From Bacillus sp. BA3 (GTDB taxonomy: Bacteria; Bacillota; Bacilli; Bacillales; DSM-1321), in contig PIZR01000007.1 in NCBI GenBank assembly GCA_002835675.1, positions 204,287 through 268,286 on the forward strand: DNA of 64,000 nucleotides, written 5' to 3'. How positions within the stretch are numbered: position 1 is the first letter of the stretch; every line of letters begins with the position of its first letter. Both the position numbers and the translations under genes were made by a program. Under the pieces are notes generated by a model. It was not told the origin of the DNA. It saw only the letters and a program-made list of their open reading frames with translations, and did not search any database. Shown here piece after piece: positions 37,518 through 45,823 of the stretch.

Positions 37518-37985
37518 ATGTTTCCTTGGAATTCACTTTTTTCTTTTAAGAATAACCCGAACCAAAAGGATTTCATGAAAAATTTGCAGCAAAGTGATGT
37601 ACAATCATTCATTGAAAAAGTATTTTCACAAGTCATACCTGAAAATATGCAAGGTATGATGAATCAAAATGATGGCCGCTCACAAAAAGAAAATGCCAGA
37701 TCTGAACATCCTTTACATGCCGAAGTATTTGAAACGCATTTATATGTCTTCGTAAGAATTCCAATAGAAGATGAATCTTGGCTAAAGAAAATGAAACTTT
37801 ACCATACATCTAACCAATCCATCATCGAGGGGATTCCTGAAGAGTCAGATCGGCATGTCATAACACTCCCCGCACCTGTAAAGAAAAAAGGGGCATCAGC
37901 CCAATATAAAGAATCAACATTGGAAATACGTCTTCAGAAAAGTTTCAATACACAGTATTCAGAAATCGATGTATCCGAGATTTAA
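37518..37985 (+). CDS. Hsp20/alpha-crystallin-like protein, possibly GerT/CotP-like spore protein
   Basis: This 155-residue protein has an N-terminal MFPWNSLFSFKNNPNQKDF segment and an acidic/glutamine-rich region. A beta-sandwich part (HPLHAEVFETHLYVFVRIP, then HVITLPAPVKKKGASAQYK and STLEIRLQK) follows the Hsp20 strand order, including a late LEIRLQK strand. Spore-coat Hsp20 relatives (GerT, CotM, CotP) look similar, and the PFPW-type start supports the spore link. A GAGAGAGG sequence precedes the ATG. Assignment is by weak likeness. Confidence 0.7.
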   Translation: MFPWNSLFSFKNNPNQKDFMKNLQQSDVQSFIEKVFSQVIPENMQGMMNQNDGRSQKENARSEHPLHAEVFETHLYVFVRIPIEDESWLKKMKLYHTSNQSIIEGIPEESDRHVITLPAPVKKKGASAQYKESTLEIRLQKSFNTQYSEIDVSEI

Positions 37986-38129
37986 GTGGCTTCACCGGGA
38001 CCTCACTGATGTTAAGGTGCGGTTCCAGTTATTTCTTGGTTCAATTTTTTTAGATTTGGGTACATTATAGAGAACCAATCAATGTCAGAATTGATTTTTT
38101 TCTATGGAATGGAATAATCTATTTCTCGC

Positions 38130-38168
38130 AAAAAAAAGCGCACCCCATATTAATGGGATGCACTTTTC
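38130..38168 (-). terminator. Terminator of the CAP-domain gene
   Basis: On the minus strand GTGCATCCCAT pairs with ATGGGGTGCGC, followed by TTTTTTTT. Confidence 0.88.
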
Positions 38169-38178
38169 TATTAATCTA

Positions 38179-38910
38179 TTATTTTCCGATGAATTGTTGA
38201 GTCCAGTAGTTACCAGATTCCACATAACCTACTCCAATATGAGTAAAGCTAGAATTCATGATGTTTTCACGGTGTCCTGGGCTATCCATCCAAGCTTGTA
38301 CAACTTCTTCAGGTGTTTTTTGACCTTGTGCGATGTTCTCGCCTGCTGTTGTATAGCTGATTCCGAATTTTTTCATCATATCGAATGGTGAGCCGTAAGT
38401 TGGGCTATTGTGGTCAAAGTAGTTATTATCTTTCATGTCTTGAGACTTGGCGCGTGCAACTTTGCTCAACTCAGTGTCGATTTTAAGAGCTGCCAAACCT
38501 TGTTTTTCACGTTCTGCATTAGTTAATTTAACAACTTCTTGTTCAAAAGCGCTTAATTCAGAGCTTGTCTCTTGTTTTTCACCAGTTGATTTATCAGGTG
38601 TCACTTCCGGTGCTGCAGGTTTTGCTTCAGGTTTTGCTTGGTTCGCAGTTCCAGCTTCTTGACCTGGTGTTTGAACTGGTTTTTGAACTGGTTTTTGAAC
38701 CGGTTTTTGTTGTGCCTGCGCTGCAGGTAAAGTGATATTGTATTTAGCTAGGTATTGGTTAAGGACTTTTTGCATATCCTCTTTATTCATAGATTTATAA
38801 GTTACTTGTTTAACAGTATCACAGTTGGCTGCTTCAGCTTGGTTAGCTCCTACTCCTGTGAATATAATAGCTGCAGCCGCTGCTGCTGACATAAACATTT
38901 TCTTTTTCAT
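38179..38910 (-). CDS. Secreted CAP (SCP/PR-1) domain protein, YkwD-like
   Basis: This protein of about 243 residues starts MKKKMFMSAAAAAAIIFTG with a signal peptide (cleaved near ANQAEAANC). A short SafA/YkwD-like N-region, a low-complexity QKPVQKPVQKPVQTP repeat and Ala/Pro/Lys linker (about 65-115) follow. The C-terminal CAP domain (about 120-243) contains LTNAEREKQGL, YFDHNSPTYGSPFDMM, AGENIAQGQ and SPGHRENIMNSSFTHIGVGY (core SPGHRENIM). Function in bacilli is unclear. The start at 38910 follows CAGGAGG, and the frame is open to 39000. Confidence 0.9.
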   Translation of the reverse strand: MKKKMFMSAAAAAAIIFTGVGANQAEAANCDTVKQVTYKSMNKEDMQKVLNQYLAKYNITLPAAQAQQKPVQKPVQKPVQTPGQEAGTANQAKPEAKPAAPEVTPDKSTGEKQETSSELSAFEQEVVKLTNAEREKQGLAALKIDTELSKVARAKSQDMKDNNYFDHNSPTYGSPFDMMKKFGISYTTAGENIAQGQKTPEEVVQAWMDSPGHRENIMNSSFTHIGVGYVESGNYWTQQFIGK

Positions 38911-39312
38911 TCGTATTTCCTCCTGTGATGTTCGTTTTGTGTTGTGCTTTGCTTCTGGAATTATCATAACATGCACTTTTTGTAATAAATGCACCAGCAA
39001 TTTCCATCGAATTTAACAGGATACGAAAGAGAAAATATTATTATCCTAGTTTCAGAGAAAACTTGCAAGAATGCTTTACCTATCTATGTTTCTTTCGGTG
39101 GTATATATACTCATATTTTTCCAGCCCTTACTTGTCAATGGTAGTTACATAGAACCATTTCCATTGAATACTAATAACTTTTTGTTGACATATCGTATTT
39201 AACCAACGTAATATGACTTTCATTACTTTTATGTTACAAATTTTTCGATTTAACTTCGACGCTCCGTCTTTTGTCCCGATCATTTCTACCCTATTGCCTT
39301 GGTCCATTTTTC
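38911..39312. other. Gap upstream of the CAP gene
   Basis: This 400-bp stretch is AT-rich without a credible ORF. It holds the CAP-gene promoter region and an A/T tract; no RNA or repeat is evident. Confidence 0.45.
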
Positions 39313-39352
39313 AAAAAAAAAAAACAATTCGGATTCACTTCCGAATTGTTTT
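39313..39352 (-). terminator. Terminator of the two-component operon
   Basis: AACAATTCGGA pairs with TCCGAATTGTT on the minus strand, followed by more than ten T. Confidence 0.9.
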
Positions 39353-39370
39353 GAGTTTGATGGTCATTCA

Positions 39371-39808
39371 TCATTTCATTTCTTCATCATCCATTTCGTC
39401 CATTTCCTTTTTCCCACCATTTTGTTCAGGAGTGCTTGGCTTCCCTATGACGAATTCTTTCTTTGGCATGTTGTGCATATCCCTTGCCGTTACATGGGCA
39501 TATACATAATAGGTTCCTTCTTCATCAAAAATCTTCTCCAATTCATATATGCCGTTTCTTTTATGTTTTACTGCAATCTTGTCATGGTCATCGCTATTCG
39601 CAAGCCAAATTTCAAAACTGACATCATCCGCATCTGTCACGGCTTCGTCCCCATAAGTCACTTTTGCCTGAAATTTCACAGGCTCATTCACTTTACCCTG
39701 AATTGGATCGACAGCTAAATCGACATTTAACATTTTCGGAATTTCCTCTTCCTTGCCGCATCCGGCCAAAAAAATTAACGTCATGCAAAATAATACGATT
39801 TTTTTCAT
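39371..39808 (-). CDS. YtkA/FixH-like lipoprotein
   Basis: This 145-residue lipoprotein has a signal peptide and lipobox LIFLAGCGKEEE (Cys17). A YtkA-type immunoglobulin-like domain (about 27-125) has VDPIQGKVNEPVKFQAKVTY and KRNGIYELEKIFDEEGTYYVYAHV; the quoted cores are GKVNEPVKFQAKVTY and EGTYYVYAHVTARDMH. The HNMPKKEF stretch with His-Met may bind metal. It is last in the operon with the histidine kinase, response regulator and propeller lipoprotein; YtkA domains are often copper-associated, which is only a hint here. Confidence 0.85.
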   Translation of the reverse strand: MKKIVLFCMTLIFLAGCGKEEEIPKMLNVDLAVDPIQGKVNEPVKFQAKVTYGDEAVTDADDVSFEIWLANSDDHDKIAVKHKRNGIYELEKIFDEEGTYYVYAHVTARDMHNMPKKEFVIGKPSTPEQNGGKKEMDEMDDEEMK

Positions 39809-39827
39809 TTTTGAACGTATCCCCTTT

Positions 39828-41243
39828 TTATGAATTCCATTCTTCTTTTATAACCGGTAGGATGACCTTGACTTTTGTTCCCCTTTTTTCCTTGCTTTCT
39901 ATTTCGATTTTACCATTTTGCAATTCCACCAATTTTTTGACAATGGACAGTCCAAGCCCTGAACCGCCATCAAAACGGCTGCGTGCTTTGTTCACTCGGT
40001 AAAAACGATTCATGATATGAGGCAGATCCGCTTCCGGAATCCCGTTACCCGTGTCAGTTATCAGCAGTTCGCAATCATCTTTATGCTGAATTAGGGTAAT
40101 ATGAATCGCCCCTCCAGAATCCGTGTACTGAATGGCATTATCAAAAATGTTATGCAGGATCTGTTCCATCCTTCCTTCATCCCCAAAAATAATCGGGTCT
40201 GGATCCAGATCCAACTGCAAGTCCAATTTCTTTTCCTTTATTATCGGTTCATATTTCACAAGTACGTCTTCTATGAATTGGGCATAGGCAATTGGGATTT
40301 TATTTAACAAGAATGGATCACTATCCATTTTTGTTAAGTCCATCAGATCACCCACAAGCCGCTGCAGCCTAAGGGCCTCCCTTGAAATGAGATGAAGGTA
40401 TTTCCGTTGTTCTTCATCATTTTTCACGACACCATCCAATATGGCCTGCGTGTATCCCTTTACGTAACTAAGCGGGGTTCTGAGCTCGTGTGCTACATTT
40501 TCAAGAAATTCTTTTTTTCTTTCTTCTTCCAAATGGATGGAATTGGCCATATCATTAAAGGCTATTGCCAGTTTACCTATTTCATCATGGCTCCTTACAT
40601 GGACCTGTATGTCATAATTCCCCTCTGAAACGAGATGGGCTGCAGTCTCGATTTCCTTAATCGGACTGATTAGCCTTTTCAACCATTTTGTAGTAAAAAA
40701 TATCGCGACTATCAAGAATAATAGGATCGCTGCCAACCATTTTACAGCAAATTCCTTAAGTAAGACCGTAATGGAATCTACTGGAATATATGTATAGATG
40801 ATACCTTCGAGGCGATCTTCGTCAATCAGGGGTATGATCGCCGCTACGATGTTCTTTTCAAACCTTTTCTCATATCCCTCTTTTTCAACGGCTTTCCCAT
40901 CTAAAAGCATTTGCCGTTCTTCTTCAGAAATAAGAGTATCATAATTGATTTCAAAAGGTAGACAGGCACTCAATTCCCTGGGATTGTTGACGACAAAGAC
41001 CTCGCTGTCATTCTTACTGTTAAACCATTCAACTTTTTCCTTGAAGTCATCACTGATTTCACCGCCGGTATAATCCGCCCCTAGCAATGACGCTTCATTG
41101 ACTAAATCTGTTTTAAGCTTCTCCACATATAGATTTTTATAATAATATTGAGAAAGTGAGTATGCGAACAGAACGGAAAGGATGATTGCGGTGATGATGG
41201 TGAGCCATAATTTAAATGAGAGGGTTCGCCATTTATTGATCAT
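39828..41243 (-). CDS. Sensor histidine kinase, two-component system
   Basis: This 471-residue membrane kinase has TM1 (about 9-30), an extracellular sensor region (30-165), TM2 (about 167-187), a HAMP linker (RLISPIKEIETAAHLVSEGN, about 190-240) and HisKA with phospho-acceptor His252 in NVAHELRTPLSYVKG. The HATPase has N box IFDNAIQYT, G1 DTGNGIP and G2 GGSGLGLSIVKKL. Its ATG overlaps the response regulator stop by 4 nt. Stimulus unknown; the flanking lipoproteins could be sensing partners. Confidence 0.93.
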   Translation of the reverse strand: MINKWRTLSFKLWLTIITAIILSVLFAYSLSQYYYKNLYVEKLKTDLVNEASLLGADYTGGEISDDFKEKVEWFNSKNDSEVFVVNNPRELSACLPFEINYDTLISEEERQMLLDGKAVEKEGYEKRFEKNIVAAIIPLIDEDRLEGIIYTYIPVDSITVLLKEFAVKWLAAILLFLIVAIFFTTKWLKRLISPIKEIETAAHLVSEGNYDIQVHVRSHDEIGKLAIAFNDMANSIHLEEERKKEFLENVAHELRTPLSYVKGYTQAILDGVVKNDEEQRKYLHLISREALRLQRLVGDLMDLTKMDSDPFLLNKIPIAYAQFIEDVLVKYEPIIKEKKLDLQLDLDPDPIIFGDEGRMEQILHNIFDNAIQYTDSGGAIHITLIQHKDDCELLITDTGNGIPEADLPHIMNRFYRVNKARSRFDGGSGLGLSIVKKLVELQNGKIEIESKEKRGTKVKVILPVIKEEWNS

Positions 41244-41926
41244 TTCTTTTCCTCTATCTTATAACCGATTCCCCAGACGGTTTGAATGTAATCGGCCGCT
41301 CTTAATTTCATTCGTAACGTTTTGATATGGGTATCCACAGTACGTAAAGATCCTCCATACTCCCCGCTCCATACATTTTCAAGCAATTGTTCACGGCTGA
41401 GTGCCTGGCTCTTATGACGCATGAGAAATAACAGCAATTCGAATTCTTTCAAGGTTAAATTGATTGCCTTCCCTTCAACCAAAACCGTTCTGGATTGTAA
41501 GTTCAAGCTAATTTTACCGAATCGGACATGGTTTTGATTCTCTTCATTCAATGATAATTTCCCTGTCCTTCGCAATACAGCTTCGACCCTTGCTACCAAT
41601 TCTCCTGGATTGAACGGCTTGACGATATAATCGTCGCCGCCAAGCTTCAGCCCTTTCACCTTATCCCATTCTTCACCTTTCGCACTGACAAATATCACAG
41701 GGATCTCCCAATTATCACGAATCTCTTCACAAACGGAGAAACCGTCCATACCTGGCATCATGATATCCAATAGGATTAAATCCACTTCCTCTGTTTCAAC
41801 CATCCTTATAGCTTCTTTTCCATTCGCAGCTTGAAGGCATCGATAACCTGAGTTCAGCAAATACATTTCAACTAGATTTCGCATATCTTCTTCATCATCC
41901 ACGACTAAAACGGTGTAAGCATGCAT
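41240..41926 (-). CDS. OmpR-family response regulator
   Basis: This 228-residue regulator has a receiver domain (phospho-Asp54 in LILLDIMMPGMDG, Lys in KGLKLGGDDYIVKPF) and a C-terminal winged helix (FELLLFLMRHKSQALSREQL, then LRTVDTHIKTLRMKLR and YIQTVWGIGYKIE). It controls genes together with the kinase it overlaps. It starts 5 nt after the propeller-lipoprotein stop, so the operon is tightly coupled. Confidence 0.95.
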   Translation of the reverse strand: MHAYTVLVVDDEEDMRNLVEMYLLNSGYRCLQAANGKEAIRMVETEEVDLILLDIMMPGMDGFSVCEEIRDNWEIPVIFVSAKGEEWDKVKGLKLGGDDYIVKPFNPGELVARVEAVLRRTGKLSLNEENQNHVRFGKISLNLQSRTVLVEGKAINLTLKEFELLLFLMRHKSQALSREQLLENVWSGEYGGSLRTVDTHIKTLRMKLRAADYIQTVWGIGYKIEEKK

Positions 41927-41931
41927 GTCAT

Positions 41932-42894
41932 CTACTCCCTCAACATCAATTGGAACGGACCTTCGCCGACTTTTATCGTTTTTTTAACATCGACTGTTTC
42001 AGCATCCATTACATACACTTCATCACTATCATATCCCGCCACGACCACATCTTCATTGAAGTTCGCCATTTCAAAGGGGTTGACGCCGACCACTTTGCTT
42101 TTCACTTCCTCATATTGATCATTCAATTTATATAAGGAGCTTGTACCATGACTTAGGACAAATATGCCTTCAGCATTCTCCAGGAACTTTATCGGCATGG
42201 TGGGGGCCTTCAGTTTCTTCTTCAACTCTCCCGTTTTTGCCGAATAAATATATAGATCTTCTTCCACTTGGTCCCCATCACCATGTCCTCCGATCCATAT
42301 TTCATCCTTTTCTTCCCTTAATAACGTGCCGGTGCTGGAACTATGTACGGGAAATTCGAAATCGACCTTTTTCGTTTCAAGATTTATCACTGAACATTTG
42401 GTATCACCAAAATTAATAACATACAAGCGATTTGCTTGCTCTCCTTGAAGAACGGTCAAGGGGCTTTTACCAACCTTGACAATATCCTGTACCTCCCCAT
42501 CAGCATTTAAAAAATAAATGGAGTGATTCGCTTGATTGACCGCCACGATGCTTTTTCCATCACGTAACAATTGCATATTGACGATTCCTTTCCCAATTTC
42601 CCAACTGTTTATCATTTTTCCTGCTGATAAAGAGTAAACTTGGACTTTCTTCATCTCTTTTCCATAAAGCAGGATAGTATCTTTGTCTGCCAGGAGCAGG
42701 GCTCCGGTAAATGGTTCTGAAATATCCCATTTTGCAAATGGATGATAGTTTTCATCTATAAAAGTCAGAGAAGTATCCTTGATATTGACAGTCGCCAGGA
42801 AAGATTCACTTTTATTGATTTTAGTAAATGCATTACCGCTATTACACCCAGTAAGCAGTACGATGGCAAGAAAAAGCCCAATGCCCCACTTCAT
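41932..42894 (-). CDS. YncE-like beta-propeller lipoprotein
   Basis: This 320-residue lipoprotein has lipobox IVLLTGCNSGN (Cys17) and a WD/YncE-type propeller. Repeats such as TLLREEKDEIWIGGHGDGD, VVAGYDSDEVYVMDAETVDV and VKVGKSPLTVLQGEQANRLYV show the usual DG...V...L blade pattern (short cores DEVYVMDAETVDV, GKSPLTVL). It is the first gene of the operon with a two-component system. It could bind a ligand or protein on the outer membrane face and signal to the kinase. Confidence 0.85.
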   Translation of the reverse strand: MKWGIGLFLAIVLLTGCNSGNAFTKINKSESFLATVNIKDTSLTFIDENYHPFAKWDISEPFTGALLLADKDTILLYGKEMKKVQVYSLSAGKMINSWEIGKGIVNMQLLRDGKSIVAVNQANHSIYFLNADGEVQDIVKVGKSPLTVLQGEQANRLYVINFGDTKCSVINLETKKVDFEFPVHSSSTGTLLREEKDEIWIGGHGDGDQVEEDLYIYSAKTGELKKKLKAPTMPIKFLENAEGIFVLSHGTSSLYKLNDQYEEVKSKVVGVNPFEMANFNEDVVVAGYDSDEVYVMDAETVDVKKTIKVGEGPFQLMLRE

Positions 42895-43012
42895 ATTTTA
42901 AGCTCCTTATTCATTAAATATCTATTTTTTTAAAATTTTAACAATGATTTGTGAAAAAAGTATGAAGCGGATAAGAATATTTGCTAACAAGCACCCGTAT
43001 CACAATCTGGAA

Positions 43013-43279
43013 TCATAATCTTTCCAATTCAGTGATATAGAGCATGACGATTGCATTTTTCATTTCTTCCGAAAGCGAAGATTCCATCACGCGTTTAATG
43101 GAGAGGTAAAATTTCTCCAATACTGGTTTTCGGGCACGGGGATGGGCATTTTCATCCAAAAGCTCACGGCGGACGAGTTCCGGCAAAACTTCCCTTCCAC
43201 CTCCATCGGTCACCTTACGATTGTTCCATATGCTTAAATAAGCCACCAGTAATTCTTCTTGCCTGATATTTTCCTTCAT
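43013..43279 (-). CDS. Small hypothetical protein
   Basis: This is about 88 residues from ATG 43279 ([16 protein letters not shown]), predicted all-helical, with [22 protein letters not shown] at the end (core [13 protein letters not shown]). The ribosome site AAGGG precedes ATG 43279; the frame is open to 43372 and ATG 43312 is another option. No family was recognised. The gene is divergent from the zinc-ribbon gene at 43389. Confidence 0.65.
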   Translation of the reverse strand: MKENIRQEELLVAYLSIWNNRKVTDGGGREVLPELVRRELLDENAHPRARKPVLEKFYLSIKRVMESSLSEEMKNAIVMLYITELERL

Positions 43280-43388
43280 AGTATCCCTTCCATCCATTAC
43301 TAATTCATACATATTATTGATCAAGTTCGTAAAGACTATCTTAATAATACGATTACGCTTTTTAAAATTCAAAAAAGGAGTGAGTACA

Positions 43389-43631
43389 GTGTCTCAAGTA
43401 TACCGCTGTCCGAATTGCCGGACAAATAAATCTCGCTTCAATCTCATTCAGCAAGTAGCAACCCCTGTTAAAAAGGATCCGCAATCCGGTGAGATTGTTG
43501 AACAATATTCGAACGATTCCCTTCAGCCGTTCCATCTAGCATATAATGGTCCTGAAGTTCGGGTGCAATGTGCTGCGTGCGGATTAATAGAAGACGAAAA
43601 GACATTTGCCGCCTTTGGAATGCAAGAATAA
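43389..43631 (+). CDS. Small zinc-ribbon protein
   Basis: This 80-residue protein starts at GTG 43389 behind AAGGAG ([14 protein letters not shown]). It has two CxxC pairs, CPNC (residues 7-10) and CAAC (about 60-63), which together would bind one zinc. The middle part is [17 protein letters not shown]. It is not a known family to me. The frame is also open upstream to 43317. Role unknown; such proteins often bind nucleic acid or protein partners. Confidence 0.75.
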   Translation: MSQVYRCPNCRTNKSRFNLIQQVATPVKKDPQSGEIVEQYSNDSLQPFHLAYNGPEVRVQCAACGLIEDEKTFAAFGMQE

Positions 43632-43669
43632 AAATGGTCAGACCCTCAAATGGGTCTGACCATTTTTTC
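43631..43669 (+). terminator. Terminator, bidirectional
   Basis: AAAATGGTCAGACCC and GGGTCTGACCATTTT form a long stem with T-runs on both strands, ending the zinc-ribbon gene and the small DUF2188 gene. Confidence 0.92.
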
Positions 43670-43835
43670 AATCTTTTCCCACCGACATCTTAGCCCGGTC
43701 TATGGCAATTGGAATGGCTTTTCCATCCTCATATCCTTCATCCAATAATGCATTCGCGATCTCTATAGCCTTTTCCCTGACATCTTTATCTAGATTCTTC
43801 ATCGAATTTGGGTAATCGTTCTTATTCCATGGCAT
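43668..43835 (-). CDS. DUF2188-type small protein, YdaT-like
   Basis: This 55-residue protein (MPWNKNDYPNSMKNLDKD, then REKAIEIANALLDEGYEDGK, then AIPIAIDRAK) shows the MPW..DYP.SMKNL and EGY.EGKAIPIA signature of the YdaT/DUF2188 group. GGAGGCGG lies before the ATG. It is too short for usual ORF lists, yet the full-length family match supports it. The stop codon overlaps the terminator. Function unknown, YdaT relatives are stress-linked. Confidence 0.85.
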   Translation of the reverse strand: MPWNKNDYPNSMKNLDKDVREKAIEIANALLDEGYEDGKAIPIAIDRAKMSVGKD

Positions 43836-43903
43836 TAATACCGCCTCCTTGATAAGAAAGTCTTCTTATATGTTTCCCTTCTTTTATGGGCGGTAAACGT
43901 TTA

Positions 43904-44827
43904 TCAGACCGCTCTCGCTTCCAAGGCTTTCAACTGACCGATCAACATTTCCTCATCCAACTTTTCCCCGATGATGACGATATTCAATGGCATTTTCATC
44001 ATTTCATTCATATACATCGGCATTCCGTAGGAGTATTGAAATAAATGGGGGTATTGTGAATGTGTAAAGGAAATGTATCCTTTCATTCTATATACCGTTT
44101 CCGGCAGGGACCTAAGCCACTCTTCAAAGTCGGTTTGTGCCACGGCACCTTCAAAGGTATGAACGACTGCAGTTAAATGCAAATTGTCATGTACATCAAG
44201 CTTTTGATGGCTATTTTGCCGATTTCTTTGCATCCCTTGCAATGATTTCAAGGAAACGTCTGCATACTCCGTCAATAAACATACAGCATCCGTATTCAGT
44301 GCCTGTATCGTATATATCAGCTGTGCGGCCTCCATCTCACTTACTAAATCCGCTTTATTCAATAGTATGAAATCGGCATGGTGGATTTGCTCGGCAAGCA
44401 GCTGTCGAAGCTGCGGAGACAGTTCCTCGCGATCGCGCCACCTTAATAAATCGACCACGGTGATAATCCCTTTATACTCCAGCCTTTTGGCGAAGATCGG
44501 GGACATGATGCCATCCAATACTTCAACTGGATGAGCAGCGCCCGTCGTTTCAATATAAACCGCATCCAAGTCATTTTCGGTTAGCAATTCATGAAGCTGA
44601 ACTTCCAGTTTATCTTGAATTGTGCAGCAGATGCACCCGTCAAACAACTCCTTCAGAGGCACTCCATCACCAATGAGTCCGCTGTCAACCGATACACTGC
44701 CGAGCTCATTTAAAAGCACGGCCACTTTTCTGCCCGCGTCACTTTCCTGCTTTAATATATTTCGAAGAAGCGTCGTTTTCCCGCTGCCGAGAAAGCCGCC
44801 CAATATGTACACTTCGGTTGTTTTCAT
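43904..44827 (-). CDS. CobW/COG0523 family GTPase
   Basis: This 307-residue metallochaperone-like GTPase has the P-loop GGFLGSGKTTLL (10-21), the metal-binding CICC motif (Cys65, Cys67, Cys68 in DGCICCTI), Walker B YIETTGAAHP and NKADLV. The C-terminal CobW_C part runs from about 205 on. It probably moves zinc or another metal into client proteins. The exact branch is uncertain. No Zur box or zinc gene is nearby to settle it. Single gene. Confidence 0.9.
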   Translation of the reverse strand: MKTTEVYILGGFLGSGKTTLLRNILKQESDAGRKVAVLLNELGSVSVDSGLIGDGVPLKELFDGCICCTIQDKLEVQLHELLTENDLDAVYIETTGAAHPVEVLDGIMSPIFAKRLEYKGIITVVDLLRWRDREELSPQLRQLLAEQIHHADFILLNKADLVSEMEAAQLIYTIQALNTDAVCLLTEYADVSLKSLQGMQRNRQNSHQKLDVHDNLHLTAVVHTFEGAVAQTDFEEWLRSLPETVYRMKGYISFTHSQYPHLFQYSYGMPMYMNEMMKMPLNIVIIGEKLDEEMLIGQLKALEARAV

Positions 44828-44916
44828 TCTTATCTGCTCCTATGATCCTGTTAAATTCGATTCCGTTAAATTTTATCATAATTACCTTACTAAAGCACTT
44901 GCCGGATTCACATAAA

Positions 44917-44939
44917 AAAACCAGCCCGTAAGCTGGTTT
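44917..44939 (-). terminator. Distal copy of the mtnD terminator
   Basis: AAAACCAGCCCGTAAGCTGG plus TTT is identical to 45231-45253. On the minus strand it has a TTTTTTT run. It lies left of a 291-bp insert. Confidence 0.85.
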
Positions 44940-45119
44940 CAGACTAGGCAAATTCGAAGAAAAGCGAGTTCGACTGCAGTTTTTTATTTAAAAACGTCCA
45001 GTCGATTTCAGAAATCCGCTCCCTTTCCGCCGACTGTCTCCCGAGCCTCCTCGACGCAAGCGTCTGTGGGGCCTCGGCTAGCCAGTTATTCGGCAGGAGT
45101 GTCGCAAATTTCTTCAATC
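44938..45119 (-). repeat. Structured interspersed repeat, copy 3 (inverted)
   Basis: The minus strand starts GATTGAAGAAATTTGCGACA, has ACTCCTGCCGAATAACTGGC, TAGCCGAGGCCCCACAGACG, CGAGGAGGCTCGGGAGACAG and GGCGGAAAGGGAGCGGATTT. It ends with an imperfect CTGCAGTCGAACTCG hairpin. Confidence 0.88.
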
Positions 45120-45230
45120 TTGCGAGATTTCTTTCCTATAAAATAGAAAAAACACAAAGGGATTAATCATGTTTTTTTATAAAATCAAGGTTAGGTGAGA
45201 TCATCCCGACTTCCCTTTTTTCTACAAATA
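44940..45230 (-). mobile_element. Small non-coding insert carrying the structured repeat
   Basis: This 291-bp stretch is bounded by identical 23-bp copies of the mtnD terminator hairpin. The minus-strand left end reads TATTTGTAGAAAAAAGGG, close to the IS1182-like end TTGTAGACAA, and the other end is the repeat hairpin with CTAGTCTG. It holds no transposase. It has the same plan as the 28146-28400 insert. Confidence 0.55.
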
Positions 45231-45256
45231 AAAACCAGCCCGTAAGCTGGTTTTTT
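45231..45256 (-). terminator. mtnD terminator, gene-proximal copy
   Basis: AAAACCAGCCCGTAAGCTGG plus TTT follows the mtnD stop; minus-strand T-run TTTTTATTTG. It is the exact partner of 44917-44939. Confidence 0.85.
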
Positions 45257-45265
45257 AACATTGAT

Positions 45266-45799
45266 TCATGCTTGAACTTCGTCTTTTTCGTAAATCGGCA
45301 CCCATCCTGCCGCTGTAACGAAAATGCGGACAGCAACAGTTTTTCTATCTTCTGCAAGCGTGAAATAATGTCTTGTTGATTCTGGTACACTAATAAGATC
45401 ACCTGGATTAAGGCGCACGTCAAACCACTGTTTCTCTTTGCCTTCAATCGCAAAGATACTCGTACCGCCTGCTATGAAACGCACTTCATCATCTTCATGG
45501 TGATGTTCCTGCTTAAAGTTTTCAAGCATTTGATCCAAGTTCGGATTCGCATCGGATAATGTGATGATATCATGCGCTTTATAGCCTCTTCTTTCGGAGA
45601 TTTCCGCTATCTCTGATTGGAATGCTACAAGGATTTCCTCCTTTTCAGCATCTGTTAGATCGTATTTTTCCACGAGATGGGCCGGTAATTTAGAAATGTC
45701 CCATTGCTCATAAATAACCCCTTGTGTTTCTAAAAAGCCTTTTACCTGTTCACTGTTTTCAATAACCTCGTTTGTTTCCTGGAATCTGATCGTCGCCAT
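45266..45799 (-). CDS. mtnD: Acireductone dioxygenase
   Basis: This 177-residue cupin enzyme converts acireductone to 2-keto-4-methylthiobutyrate in methionine salvage (Fe form) or to an off-path product (Ni form). The metal site is HHHEDDEVRFIAGG (about 92-105), with a second His in the LIS-VPESTRHYFTLAED part. The first ATG (45802) is too close to GGAGG; the second, 45799, is likelier. It is the last gene of mtnW-mtnX-mtnB-mtnD. Downstream its terminator is duplicated by a repeat insert. Confidence 0.95.
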   Translation of the reverse strand: MATIRFQETNEVIENSEQVKGFLETQGVIYEQWDISKLPAHLVEKYDLTDAEKEEILVAFQSEIAEISERRGYKAHDIITLSDANPNLDQMLENFKQEHHHEDDEVRFIAGGTSIFAIEGKEKQWFDVRLNPGDLISVPESTRHYFTLAEDRKTVAVRIFVTAAGWVPIYEKDEVQA

Positions 45800-45823
45800 C
45801 ATTCATTCCTCCTTCATTAGTGT

